The notes under the pieces: generated by a model
The model's database searches: none
Told to the model about the DNA's origin: nothing
The model's input: only the letters and a program-made list of their open reading frames with translations
Shown: positions 1 to 12,061 of the stretch, in pieces
Layout of the letters: every line of letters begins with the position of its first letter
How positions within the stretch are numbered: position 1 is the first letter of the stretch
Program-made: the position numbers and the translations under genes
Source of the DNA: Phytoseiulus persimilis
Lineage: Eukaryota > Arthropoda > Arachnida > Mesostigmata > Phytoseiidae
Assembly: GCA_037576195.1 (NCBI GenBank)
Contig: CM075103.1
Coordinates: forward strand, 34,866,723-34,930,722
Reading direction: 5' to 3'
Length of the DNA stretch: 64,000 nt

Positions 1-139
1 TGAATCGACCGTGAGGCTGATCGATGGAAAGCATGTGCGAATCCTCGAGCTATTGTTGTCGGAGATACATCGTCCCCACCGCATGGGCAAGGTCAGACAA
101 ACCGAAGATGAGTGAATAAAGCTCCCTTCTCTCCGGCAG

Positions 140-3100
140 GCTGTCGCAGAATCATCCCACGTCGTATTCGCCGACGTGCCATTTGCCGGAGACGATCCGA
201 GACTTATCTTGGAATAAGGCTCCGGAGGCAGTATTCAGCTGTTCTCCCAATTTTACGCTCAATGCTCAAGAGTATAAGGTAAGCAGTACGCGGGCGGGCG
301 GGCGGCCAGCTGAGCCCTCGGACGACTGGGCTAAGGACGGGACGTGAGCTCTGCAGCGCTCAAAGTCTCAAACCGTGGAAACGGTTGAGCCAGCCAGGTT
401 GGATGGAGGAAGGCGCAGCCGAAGAGGGACGGCCTGCCTGCCGCTCTGTCCACCGGATAATCCGGGAGCGGTCTCCTTTCGGCTCCAATCGGAAGGAGGG
501 CGCCATTGAGGCGCGAACTCTGTCATTCCGGCTTAGAATTATGACCGTTAGTCGGTCGGAACAGACACTCCTGCCCTCGCCCGTGGGGAGGAAGGCTGTA
601 TTTTCAGAACTGAGCGACAACGTCATGTTTGCAGGTACAAGCAGGCAGCAATTTGACCTTGTACTGCGAGGCCTGGGGTATGCCACCTCCACAAATCCTA
701 TGGTTCATAGGGGATCTGCAACAAGATGGCACATTCGTTCGGGTGAACGACTCGCTCACCGCTTCTCAAGTAAGTATCGCCCCACGCTCGGCTCGCACCC
801 GGAGTGGAGAGCTGACGACCGACTGCGAGTCAGCGAGTTACGAGGGCAATCAAGTGACGTCGGTGGCTCGCTCGTATTCCCGCGACTGTTTCCCGCGAAG
901 TCGTATGCCACTCCTACCGGTGGCTGGCGTCGGACCTCCGGCATTAATCATTGGCGCGTACTGCCGCCGCTTCTGTTTGTCCGCGCGGCCACAGCAGGTG
1001 TACTGGTGATGGTGGAAGTGATCAATGGTATCAAGCAAACGTTCCCTTCCTCCCTCAAACACGATGATTCATCCTTTCAGCTGCTGTTGAACGATATGAG
1101 TCCACTGCACGGCGGAACCTACACTTGCCGAGCGAGCAATTCAGCTGGCAGTGCCCAACTCAATTTCACGGTTCTCGTCTCGTCAGACGCTCACGAAACC
1201 CACATGGCTCCCACGACAACCAAAGGCGGGGTCCGGGTCGCCGACGTCCAAGGTTACTACTCAGGTCAGTTGATAATTTCGCTCGTCGAGCCAACAGCTC
1301 CGTTATTCCATCTCGGGTTGTTTGCCTCATCAAATCATTGAGTCTCGTGCGGTTCAGCAGTTAACCCGATCGGATCCGCAGGTAACGCGGGCCTCATCGG
1401 CCTCATCCTCGGAATCACCACAGCCAGCCTCGTGGTTCTGTCTGTAGTTGTTCTACTACTCTGGAGCTGTAGGAGGAATTCCGTAGGCGATAAAAGGAAG
1501 ACGACCGAAGCCGCCACCGCACTAGGACCGTGAGTATTCAGGCCGCGTTTGCGGATAGCACAGCCAGATCTTGGTCCAGTTTCTCGTATCCTCTCGGCGA
1601 GTTCCTTCGCTCGGCCTGGAACAGACAGACAGACCGAGCGAGCGACGAGTGTTTCAAGCGCTCCCGAACCTTGCTCCCCGTTGTCAACCGAGCAAAACCA
1701 ACACACGAGCTCAAATGATCCGAACGAGTTCGGAGAGTATGGGTCCCGCGGAGCCCTCTTCCAAGATTCATTCAATGATCTCGAGCTCCCGATGCTGCGG
1801 GGAACGAGTTCACTGTTACATTTGCGCGATCATCCGTTCCCTGACGAGAACCAGCTGATGGTTTCGGCGGCCGGATTCAAGCGGGCGCCTTTGATTTTCG
1901 GACATTTTTTGTGATTCAGTGATGATTCAGTTGGGCAAAAATTCACCGAAAGCAAACTCCTGCCCGATGTTAATGTGGCAAAAACGAAATCGCACTGGGA
2001 TAGACTTCGATTTTTCGACAGTCGCTCGAGCGTGTTGGCTTGCTGGGCCCGCCGCCGCCGCCTCGCGAGCAAACATGCACGACTTTCGTTCCAGTGATTT
2101 ATGACTAGCTCCGGAAAGAAAGAGCGGAAGGACAGGCGGACAAACAGACGGGATGACCGACCAGCCGACCGGAGTTACGAACGGAGGGGGCGTCCGTAAT
2201 GAACCAACTCGAACAAGCAGCGTCTCCTCTACGTTCCGACGCAGCACGCTGCGGAAGATTGTTCACTGTTGTGCATCTGACGCAGCCGCCCGCTCGCCCG
2301 GGAAATTTTCTACGGTACCCGAGCAGTATCCCGAGCTCGGGGAAAGATGATGAACGTTTGTTCTTCGGCGAACGACGAAGGATTGGTCGCCTCGGGTTGA
2401 GTCGGGCTCCGGTTGTCGAGGCGAGCGTCCGAGAACCAACGGGAGGCTCACGCGAGCCGTGTCTTCATCTGTCCGTCGGGAAACTGGACCGGGCGCTCGG
2501 GAAAAAACGTTGAGCTCCATCAGGATTCGCCTCGCTCGCGTAGATAACTGTCGGTCCATCGGATACACGACAAGACGCCTCCCAGGATGAGGATCTGAGA
2601 CCTTTCCTCGGCTCACGGGACTTGGCCGCCGCCTGTCGAAGTTTCTGGAAATTCTTTGAGGAGAAAAACCTTACGAAGTTCTCCATGGTCTGTTATCGTT
2701 CGATTACTGGCAAACTAAGAGCCGTCCGCTCGAGCAGGTGGCTGCGTGCGCCTGTGATAGAGGCGACTCCCTCATGGGGAGCGTCGAGGGGGGGACGTTT
2801 GTTCCTTGGAAATACGGAAACTTGATAACGAGGGCTCTCGGCGGCCGGCATCGATTGTTTCCCAAGCGCGGAACACCCCAGTCCGCACTCACCAGATCGG
2901 ACCCAGCGACGGCGCGAGCTGATATCGGAGTCGAGTCTTCACGCGCTTCCCTTTCGAACGACTCGACCGAAAACGCACAAGTTTCTAGCGTGAGCGTCGA
3001 CTGGCCTAGAAACGACTGAGGGATCCGCGCGAGCGGCCTCGCCCATCGTCGTTCTTCCTCGCGCGCTCTGGGACTCGAGAAGAAGAAGATGGATTCATTC

Positions 3101-6100
3101 CCAATAAGTTCTCAGTTATTGCGTTGCCGATATTTGCGACCGCCTTCACAAGTAACGAAGTAAGAGCGACGCGCCCGCCGCCGAACCACTGCTTGACGAA
3201 GAAGCTGAAGAAGAACTTCATTAGCTGCCAACAGTAGGCCGGGACAAGCGTGTTTGCGGAGCATACACAATGAACTTCGTCCAATTCGGTGGAACTTTTA
3301 AGCACGACAGATGTTTGCAGCAAATTTTGGAGCTTGCTACACAGTTGTTCGGCGACTTCGATGCCTCTCCGCGGAGTCTGTCGGTGAACGAGCTGAGGCC
3401 CGGGACTCGGGTCAGATTTTTCGCTCCCTTCGAGTGTTTGTGTGTGCGCTCACCGGTATCGTTCCCCAATTGAAGCTCGATCTGAGCCAGGGGGCCGTGC
3501 CGCGGCAAGCGACTGAGCACGCCCGAGATGTCGGAACGAGAGACCAATCAAACCCACGACACGTCTAATTGAGGGCGAGCTCCTGTTTTTTGTCGGCATC
3601 AACTCGATCCACGGACCCGCGTTGCCTCGCAACAAGCTCGCGTGCTCGGACGGATTCCAGGGCGATTCTTCCGAGAGCTCACCCCTGTTCCGAGAAAACT
3701 TCAGGGCTCGGGTCGCCCCCCCCCCTCCTCCTCCACCGCAATCGAGCCGGAGTCGATTCTGGCAATCGTAGCCATGGGTCAGCTTTTCCCCCGGAGAAAT
3801 CGGCATGCCACCCTTCAACCGAGAGTCATGAAGTCCAATCGTTTGATCATCGGCTGAGTCACAGCTCCAGGAAAGGAGCTCCCAGGTGCCTGGTCCTTAT
3901 TCTGTGCGCTCCATTTAGGGAGTTCGGCTCTGTCAGTAGAAGAGGTAGACGCGCTCAGATGATGTTGAGGGCGCTTCGAGAGCGGCGGACGTTGGAGAGA
4001 TCGTCGTATCGAGACTCTCATGGAACCATCCCAGCTTGTGCTTCTCTTCGAGAATCTCGGAGAACGCCCCGACAAACGAGGCAGCGAACCGGGGCGGATA
4101 TCTGGGAAGGGGCTTCATAATTGGGTTAGGTAGCCCGGTTGCTTTCGAGCTGCTTGTTGTCGCCGTTGATGTTGCTGCAACGACATTGTCGAGGAGGCGA
4201 CGTTTAATTGGAAGCATCGTTACATCGAATTATAGAAGAAATCTCCACAGCGACGGACCAGTTGACTCCGATCGTCGACTCGAACGGGGGTTGCAGCTCG
4301 GACAGGAACGGATCGACTGGGGCTCATCCCGGCGCGCACCTATTTCGTTTGGAGCGCTCCTGTTCGGGAACACTCTCAGGGTTGTTCAACCACTTCAGCC
4401 TCCTACTCAGATCTGAGATCCGCTCCCGCGAGGAGCTCGGAAACATCTCTTTCGAGGCCGGAGCGGCGGATGGGAACGGCCCCTCGACATTGTAGCGCAC
4501 GCACGTACGCAGGCACGCACGCGACGGGGTCTCCCAATCGAGAATTTCCAATGTGCACGAGCATGTGTCGCCGATGGCTCTGCGGGCCGAGCCGGATTCT
4601 CGGTTTTCTGACGGCCGCAGGCGAATACAAATGACGTCGGGCTGATTTCGGTCTGGCTCAGAGAACTGATCACAGACATTAGTTTCCGTTAGGTCAGCAG
4701 CATCGGCGAGAGGAGAGGGACGGACTTCAGGCCGATTGGAGGCTTTCGGTCTTCAATAAGGCGTGATGTCGAGCACCTCGGAATCCGGGAAAGCTCAACG
4801 TTAGCTGCTCTGCAAACTTTGTTCTCATTCGTCTCCTGAGTGATTCGGCCGTCGAAAGGTCCTCCGACATTTATACTGAGAGCCTGGTATTAGGACCCAC
4901 CTCGTCCAGGTGGGCTAACGGTCGGAAGGCGTGTGGTTGAGCGTCGTCGACCCGTGATTGGATGGGAGCTCAGAGATTACTCGTCACAAAAACGCAAGTG
5001 CTCCCCCCCCCGCCGTTGCCTGCGGTGGATTCCGTGCGGACGAATCGCGGTCGCATCGTCTCTCCAGAGGACGCGAACGGTGAGTGGGCGAGTGATCTGG
5101 GCGCATCTCAAAACGCTCCTCCGCCTCAATGATGGTTGACAATGATGACCTGAGATTGGACGATCGAGCGAGCGAAGAGCCGTCGATTGCGGACCGGGAA
5201 TTTCCTCCGCGGCGAAAGCGAAAAATCGGTCCGCCCCGATTTCGCGGCCTCGCGTTGATCCAGCTCCGCGAGTCGAGAATCGCACGCGGAAATCCATACC
5301 GGGAATCTATATCAGTGATTCAGCGAGACAGGCCTGCGGGAAGGACACGACAGACGAGCGGCGCGACGCAGCATTGGTCATCGCACATAAAAGATCAAAA
5401 GGGAGAGCCATCTCCGAAGGTAACATCTCCCGCACACTGTCTCCATTCCCGTTCCCGGAGTTCCTGGATCCGGACCTTTCTAGGAGCGGTCGACGGTGGG
5501 TGCTCTTTCTGATTTGACAGGACAGCTGTTTCTGAAATTCTCTGATTTGTCTGCCGGAGTGCCCCGTGGATCCCACGCAAAGCCTGAAGGGGCTCGGGGA
5601 ACAACTCGGGGCGCGCAAGACAGATGTGGGCCGGAGCGTGGGGAGATGGAATGGAGTCTTAAAGAGGAAGTTGGGGGCGGTCGAGCGCGCTCGAAGGCAT
5701 CGCTCCTCTCTGACGCTTACTGACAGATGATCCCGGTGATGAATGGCAGGACGACGTAGGGCTCCACCATTCAAGATTTTTCCAGTGTTCACCGTATTTC
5801 TCCCGCCCTTTGTTCTTCCCCGCACTCAATGTGTATTCAATGCATGGAATTCAAGATTCATGGGGTTCTTTTTCGACGAGGCTTTGCGGCGTGCCCTCCG
5901 AGAGGATCGAGTCGAAGATTTTCGGGTTCGGAATCGCGATTCGTGGCGCTCGGATCACCGTGAGATCTCATGAGCGGTCGGCGGAGGACCCTTCAGATGG
6001 AATGGACCTTCACGCTGGACGCCAGCGTCGGGCTTGAGTGAAGGAAAAATATAGGGGTTGAAGTTTGAGGCTGTATGAAATTTTCCGCGACCCGTCAAAC

Positions 6101-8211
6101 TGAACTCCATTTGTTCCATTTCAGTGCTGAGGTTGAACCCCTGAAGGCGGCCGAGGCGGCGGAAGACATCCCCCCTCAGAAACCTCCCCGAAGCCACGCC
6201 GAATACGAGTGTCTCACACCATCGGCGCTCGACCTTGAGGGCTGTAAGTTCGACTGTAAGCGATTTCGTTGTCGTCACGAAGGATCTGTGAGGAAGCTGA
6301 TAAGGGGTCAATCGGCTCGCTTGATCGTCGTAGGCGCGCGCTCATTTAAACGTATGCATGTTCGCCGAACGATAGTTGGAGATCATCAGTCATATTGAGT
6401 CGGAGCAATCGTTTTTGGTTGGTGAGGCTCCTCACGCTGAGAACGGCTCGCAGTGGGGGCCCGATCGAAGCACGCCTCGGAACAGAGTGCTCTTCCCCGT
6501 TTAGGAGAGAATTTAACGCCCTTAATGACTCTCGTGGCTGTTATTACTCCAGCGACCATTGCTCGTCTTCTCCCCGGCGAAGTTGTTGGAGTTGTTTATC
6601 GCCTCATTCGCTGGTAACCGACTGCTGCCGCCGGTCTTGCTATTGCAGCAGCAACTGCTGGTGTTGGTCCGATTGTTGTCATCAGCGTCGTTGCAGTCGT
6701 TCGTGCCTTTATTAGCAATCATCAAGCGGCAATCGGATGTCGAGAGTTTTTCTTTGGGGATCGTCGAACAGAACGCCCATTTGTCCCGCGGTTAGAGCCC
6801 TTCGTCGACCCCTGCTCTCGACGCCTTTGAGTTGACATCTCCGGCAACGTCTCCGCGGTTCGTCCTTGCGGCGGTGATGATGTCGTCGAACCCCAAACTG
6901 CTTCCGCTACTGGAGGCCGACGCAATCGAAAAAGCATTGGAGCCGTTGTGCGATTCGAGCCCTCTGTGCGCCCATCTGTCCGTGAGCCTCTTCGCACACT
7001 TCTGCTCGTCGGCAAATCAGGCCATTCATATCGGCTGCGAAGCGCGTCGTCTTCCTCCCTGATCCTTTCCGCAAGCAGCGGCGGCGTCCGCACCAGCCGA
7101 TGGCGCGGCGGCACAGTCGGATTCATCTCTGTGATGCCATCGATATCTCCGACTACGTTCGCGCAATTCGACCATCTGGAATTTTGGTCGAGAAGGAAGA
7201 CCCCCTCCCCCACTTCCTCGAGCCGGCGGACAGTTGCTGCGAGGAAGTCTTCACCTAGATTTGACGCAGCTTCCGATTTTTTCCTCCTTCGTTCGAGGGC
7301 GCCGCGCGAAGCCTCTGTTGGTTGAGGTGCAAACTCTAGTGATGACTCGGTCAACAGGAGACCCTTTCTCATCCGCAGCGCTTCGAACGAGCTCCCTCTA
7401 CTCTTCGAACCCCTACTGCTGTAGGGATCGACGCAGTTTGGCATCTTGCGGACCCATTCCTGTGCCTATGCCTCTACTGCCAGCCTGTGCCACCCTCCCG
7501 AGAGACCGGAGACCTCTGTCGCTGAGCCCGGCGGAGTTCGCCGGTCAGACGCCGCCTGACTTCCACACCATCCGGTCGCTGAGCCTAATGGATAACCACG
7601 ATCCGAGGTACGTTGTCGATCTCAGGAGCACAATTGAACAGCGGAGTACCGCGAGCAACCAGCTTCAGGAGCAGGAATCTAATCAGACATGTATGTCTTC
7701 AGGGACATTTATCTGGGTTTCAGGTCGGATCATTGCGTCGTCAGCTCGGCGATGATGACACACTACAGAGGCCCCGACGTTGTTAGCGGTCAATCGGGTG
7801 CGCCCAACGCCGCCGAGGAATCTCAAGATTGTAGCATATCGCAGAGTTCGAGCACGGCTCCCCTCCTCGCATCGCCGGACCTCTTGGTCGATCAGGGAGA
7901 CCACCCGTCCGCTTACTTCAGGTAAATTCTCGCAAGGCGAGGCTTCCCGCAACACGATGTCCCAGCCGAGAATTCCGACCCGATGGGACGATGATGCCAA
8001 CCCTTGGTCAAGCCTGACCACTCTTCCCAGACTCGATACCCGTGAATACGCGGACAGAATCTTGGGCCGCCGGGTTCAGCGCCGGAAGGGTTTGTTTGCG
8101 TGTATTGTTCGAAATGATTCTCGATATCGGAGAAATCAATTGACAACCAGTCATTCGTTCCGCTTGGTCGGGCCTACGCCGCGCTGGTCGATCGGTTTGT
8201 TGTGTCGGTGA
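140..8211 (+). CDS. Kekkon-like LRR-Ig transmembrane receptor, 3' part (8 exons)
   Basis: Proposed exons: 140-278, 635-769, 1081-1264, 1382-1529, 6125-6243, 7379-7607, 7724-7921 and 8031-8211. All junctions are GT-AG and every phase fits. Exon 1 ends an LRR C-terminal cap (PTC, then SWNKAPEAVFSCSPNF) and runs into the Ig start. Exons 2-3 give one Ig domain with both cysteines (NLTLYCEAW, GGTYTCRASN) and the core tryptophan (ILWF). Exon 4 carries a transmembrane helix (GLIGLILGITTASLVVLSVV) followed by a basic stop-transfer WSCRRN. Exons 5-8 form a Pro/Ser-rich cytoplasmic tail with no catalytic motif. About 444 codons are visible. The signal peptide and leucine-rich repeats would lie upstream of the window. 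LRR-Ig-single-TM order is that of the Kekkon and related LIG families, which act at the plasma membrane in adhesion and growth-factor signalling. Which family member this is cannot be told. Exons 1-4 are strongest. The last exon is the weakest, chosen for its CTCTTCCCAG acceptor and fitting phase. Confidence 0.8.
292..305 (+). other. GGGC tandem run, possible G-quadruplex former
   Basis: GGGCGGGCGGGCGG lies 13 bases after the donor of receptor exon 1. It has three GGG runs and a fourth of only two G, so a quadruplex would be weak or two-layered. It is intronic. Confidence 0.35.
1659..1915 (+). CDS. Possible alternative last exon of the LRR-Ig receptor
   Basis: The donor after exon 4 (1529/1530) is phase 2. 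A second in-phase acceptor occurs at 1657-1658 (GTTTCAAG). The frame opened there runs about 85 residues to a stop at 1913-1915 and is acidic in its middle (FGEYGSRGALFQDSFNDLEL, then FPDENQLMV). Used instead of the exon at 6125, it would give a receptor with a short, different cytoplasmic tail. The acceptor lacks a strong pyrimidine tract, so this may also be plain intron sequence. Confidence 0.3.
1916..6124 (+). other. Large intron of the receptor gene; no inner gene seen
   Basis: This stretch lies between receptor exons 4 and 5 (intron 1530-6124). Frames on both strands reach 100-183 codons but carry no recognisable domain. It holds an alternating purine-pyrimidine run at 4495-4523 and short GCC-rich patches near 2049. 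The 3' end has a clean pyrimidine-rich acceptor, TTGTTCCATTTCAG, at 6111-6124. Confidence 0.5.
4495..4523. repeat. Alternating CG/CA purine-pyrimidine tract
   Basis: GCGCACGCACGTACG is followed by CAGGCACGCACGCG, an almost perfect purine-pyrimidine alternation of the kind known to favour left-handed DNA. It lies in the large receptor intron. Confidence 0.4.
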
Positions 8212-11204
8212 GGGAAGGGGGAAGACACGGAAACCCCCCGAACCCTCGGCACTTTCGGAAAGTGCCATCGGCGTCGCACTGAATAGCTTCAGCAACGCCC
8301 GTCGGCGATCGACTCAGAGCACTTCGCTCATATTCTGATCCTGCAATCCAGCAGCAGCATCGGAGCTACTTGCAGAACGCACCACAACGCTCCTGGAGAG
8401 GATGCGAAAGTCATTATTTGCTTGCAAAACATGGATATCGTACGTGTTGCTGGAAATTCGAGCCATTTTCCGCTCTTGATTGAGCTCCGTGGGAATACTT
8501 CCCTTTATGGCTACCGAGAAGTCAACTTTGACCCAAGTCATCTGCAGAGGACAATGCTAGGTGCGATAGCTTCCCGGGCACAGGGCAGGTCTGAGGAAAC
8601 TCAATGCAAGCTCGATGTTTCTCTCGTTTCCAGGTCTCCATCAGTGCTCAGTACCGTCCCGGAGGCGCAGGAGCCTGTAGCACTAGACGGGACTCAAGTT
8701 TAGGCCGGAGCTTGCGGCAGCTGTTGGACTCCTTCTGTTTATTCGTTGAACTGGTGGCAGCAGAAGCAGCTAATGGATCACACAGAGTGGAAGAAGCGGA
8801 TAAAATCCGAGCGTGGAGAGGAGGCGGTGGCGCCGAGGAAAGATACGACGAAGCCAAGCGACGATGATGCAAATGGGTTAACCTCGGTCACAAGAGGACG
8901 ACACCCGCTCTCCCTTGTTTGCGTGCGCCCACCCGCCCGCGCGCAAGCCGGCTGTTCACATGAACTGAGCAAAGTTGAGACGATGAAGTCAAAGTAGCCG
9001 ATGAAGTGAAGACAGAGAACATATCTCTGCGAAACAACCGGTCAGCTGCCAGTGACGCAACGTCGGAGAACTCTACGCAAGTGTAAACTGTACAAAAGAC
9101 AAGAGATATTTTCTCTGAAACAGGAGGGTGCAACCGAACAGTGGGTCGTGGGGAGGGGGATATCTGTCGACCCCATGATCTCGGGCTGTCCTTCTGTGTA
9201 GGTAGTTTTCCAACGGCTCCATCCAACGGCTACAGACCGTTCAAGCTCAATTCTAGCGAAACGCCGACGATTCAGAGGAATGATCAAAAGTGGCCGAACA
9301 AGAGAACTTCACAAACCGACAACGATGAGAGGAGAACTGTAAAATCATGTGTATGGTAGCGTGTATCAAATGTGTATAAAAACAGGTGTCGGAAATCTCG
9401 ATCCGAGGCGACGCCCGCGTGAATGAAATGAGAAGTTCGACGAGACATAACGGAGGGCGCAGAGGCGGACCCATGCGTCGGGAAATCTGAACAAAAAGGA
9501 GACATGACCCAGCGTTGGAATCGAGGTTCCGATGAGTGACAGTAGTTGTTTGGGGTCTGCTTTGGCCGCTTCAGTGCTGCGAACCTCGCGCTCATCCATC
9601 GAGGTGAGCAGAACGACGGTGTGTGACTCCAGGGGTACACAGGTCAAGATGAAGGGCAGCAATCATCTGTAGAGCTAGAGGGGGCTTAAACGATTAGCGA
9701 GCGACAGCGCAGAGCTTTTGCGAAACAAAAAGTGTACTTCGGAGTGCCCGTTGTGGCGCTACTATACTAAACCGTCTCGTAGACGAAAGGGGTTGCGTTG
9801 AATGTACACACATTACACTCGATTCAGCAGGTATGGAATTTTAATAAGTCCTCTGTAACCTATCCACCCCGCCCATGATAAATGTTGATTAGTGTCATGA
9901 TTATTGAGCAACCCGAATGGAGATGAGGAAAACGAGCCGGGCTTCGGCCATGGCGATGAAGACTGGTCTGTAAATAAACAATTATTGCGTACAGAATTGA
10001 TTCGATGCATCTTTATTCTCCGACGATTGACTCCCGCCGGATTCTGCCCCGGGACCATCTAACCGAGCTCCGTGCGCTCACACAATTCATCGGAGCCCTC
10101 TACCCGGGTTGTCGCCAAACAGCCGAGCATGCGAATGGGACGGAAGCGGAGTCGATGCCGAATTTCCCCGTATGAAATGATCGCCCCTCCGGGAAAGGAA
10201 CGATCAGCTCCGAGAACGTCGTAGGCTTCGGGGTTAATGAAGGGAAAAAGTCACAATGTTCAGAAGGGAGCCGAGTTCTCCCTACTCGCGAGTATTTGAA
10301 ACAGCAGACTCGCCTGGTTTGCTACATATTCCGAGCTTCGCAGATAGGACTCATCCACCAGTTACAGGAAGACCGGGTCGTTTCGAGCGAACAGTTCTCT
10401 TGGATTTCTTAGTTTCGACGAAGATTTGTCGCTCGTTCCGCGCTCTGACTCGGACTTGGGTTCACCCGAAGGTTGTGATGAGACATGTGCGCCGTGAAGA
10501 GCTACGACGAGTTTTACAGTACTCGATGCAACAAAGAGGATGGAGTAAACTGTGAAAAAGGCGCAAGACTTATGTTCTATTATGTTGCGTTCTTCTACGC
10601 ATCGTGCATCGGAGAAGTCATCGACGGATTTCTCGCGACCAGGCCGGTTCCATGAGGTATTATGCTTTCTCGAGTTCGACATTGACGAAGTCGACCGAAC
10701 TGATCGTTCCGCCAGCGCTCCACGAAGCTCTCACGGATCCACGTTTCAATGATGCCGAGTCTCTGTCGCGATCAACAGGACTCAGGTTTCGATCATTTCT
10801 GGGATCATGTCCTGAGATGGAGGCTCGTGTCCAGGATCGCAGCAGAGAGCGGAGAGAATCCTCGAGCTAGTATTTATGGGGAATAAGAGGCGCCGCGAAA
10901 TTTCCAAGGGAGAGACATCGGAACTCTAATGAGGAACATCTCGGATTCTCCCTTTCCATCGACGGAAAGCTCCGCCATTCCGGGAACGATGAAAGTATCT
11001 CCCTTGAGCAATCCTACAGAAGCAAAACTCGCAACTTACAAGATTATCGTCTCGTCGGGGGAATCATTCTCGGGAGCTGTGTGCAAAATGGATGAATTAT
11101 CGAGAATACCGTCTGCTAAATCCCAATATCAGCCAAGAAAAGAATCAGCCGGATACACCGTGTCTCAGTGACGGGGCGCGAATCACAGAGATGTTTTCTG
11201 GTGA
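8212..11204. other. Gene-poor stretch downstream of the receptor gene
   Basis: No exon chain, RNA gene or transposon motif could be supported. The longest frames (10256-10555 and 10604-10870 plus; 10362-10682 minus) show no domain or signal peptide, and frames of this length are expected by chance. No polyadenylation signal could be tied to the receptor gene with confidence. Confidence 0.4.
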
Positions 11205-11212
11205 CACCGTTC

Positions 11213-12061
11213 TATGGGTATGGGTATGGGTTTATTGATCTTGACTCGGATTGAGATATGTACAGGTTTACATTCTGTTCGAGTCAGCCTTTCATTTCAG
11301 GTGCTTCCGCAGATCGTTTGGTCTCCTTTTCCCACTTTTCGAGGGCAAGCTTTGTCTTGTACACTAGTGATGGGTCTTACATTTCCTCTGGGAGGCCGAG
11401 TGCTTTGAGGAAATCATCGTCTGTGTAGTACGCGTCATTGCATTCGAAGATTATGTGTTGTACAGTCTCTTCGTATGTGCCGCATCTCGGGCAGGTGTTG
11501 TTGCCCTGTTGTTCGGAAAGTCCTCTAGTTGGCAGCATTCCTGCTCTTGCTAGGGCTAGTAGAGCATACCCTCTTCGATTGCCGTAGAGGTAAGACCTTG
11601 TACCGGGGGAGGTTTTACCCCTGCGGTATAGGCTCAGGCTGTTTTTTAGAAGCATGTCTCGCCTCCAGCCGTGCTCCTGCATTTCTTTAACTCTCTTTTT
11701 TATCAGTGAGTTATATGCGTTTAGGGCTGGTGTTCCTTGACTCGATGTTGGTGGCTCGATCCGGTCACAGCCGTATTGGTGACTTAATGTCTGCGTTCGG
11801 GTGCAGAGTTCAGTCTGTATTCCGAGTATCTCCATCGTGTTCAGGAGAGATTTTGGCCATCTCTCATCTGGCATGTGTTGGATGCGTTTGATGTATCTGA
11901 GTTAGCTTTGTGCTTCCCTGGCTTCGAATAGGGACCATCCAAGCTCTCCCAGTATGAATTCCTTGGCCACTTTGTAGCCTGATATGCCAAGGGCCCAGCG
12001 GCCTGCATCACGTTGAGTTTTTTTCCGGTAGGTCCTGCAGTTTCTTCGACGTGACTGTCAC
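11213..12061 (-). mobile_element. 5'-truncated non-LTR retrotransposon, ORF2 C-terminus
   Basis: Read on the minus strand, an open frame from about 12061 to 11377 gives the region after reverse transcriptase in LINE-type ORF2 proteins: RWALGISGYKVAKEFILGEL, then YIKRIQHMPDERW, RRGYALLALARAGMLPTRG and a closing zinc-knuckle CPRCGTYEETVQHIIFEC. One in-frame TAA (11904-11902) interrupts it. About 160 bases of 3' untranslated sequence follow and end in three copies of CCCATA (TATGGG on the plus strand, 11213-11230), a short tandem tail of the sort found on non-LTR elements. The catalytic domains are missing, so this is a dead copy truncated at its 5' end. The clade (I/Jockey/R1-like) is not certain. 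No clean target-site duplication was found. Confidence 0.8.

Noticed and set aside
385-1341. 318-codon plus frame, the longest in the window
   Set aside because: It crosses receptor exons and introns in mixed frames. Only 1081-1264 is coding in this frame; the splice sites and Ig pattern explain the region better.
7021-7258. Plus frame RIHLCDAIDISDYVRAIRPS as a further receptor exon
   Set aside because: It reads well and has an acceptor-like AATCAG, but no usable donor precedes its stop, and exons 6125-6243 and 7379-7607 already join in phase without it.
6722-7444. 240-codon minus-strand frame
   Set aside because: Low-complexity Arg/Ser/Glu-rich, antisense to receptor intron and exon 7379-7607, no domain; likely a shadow of stop-poor DNA.
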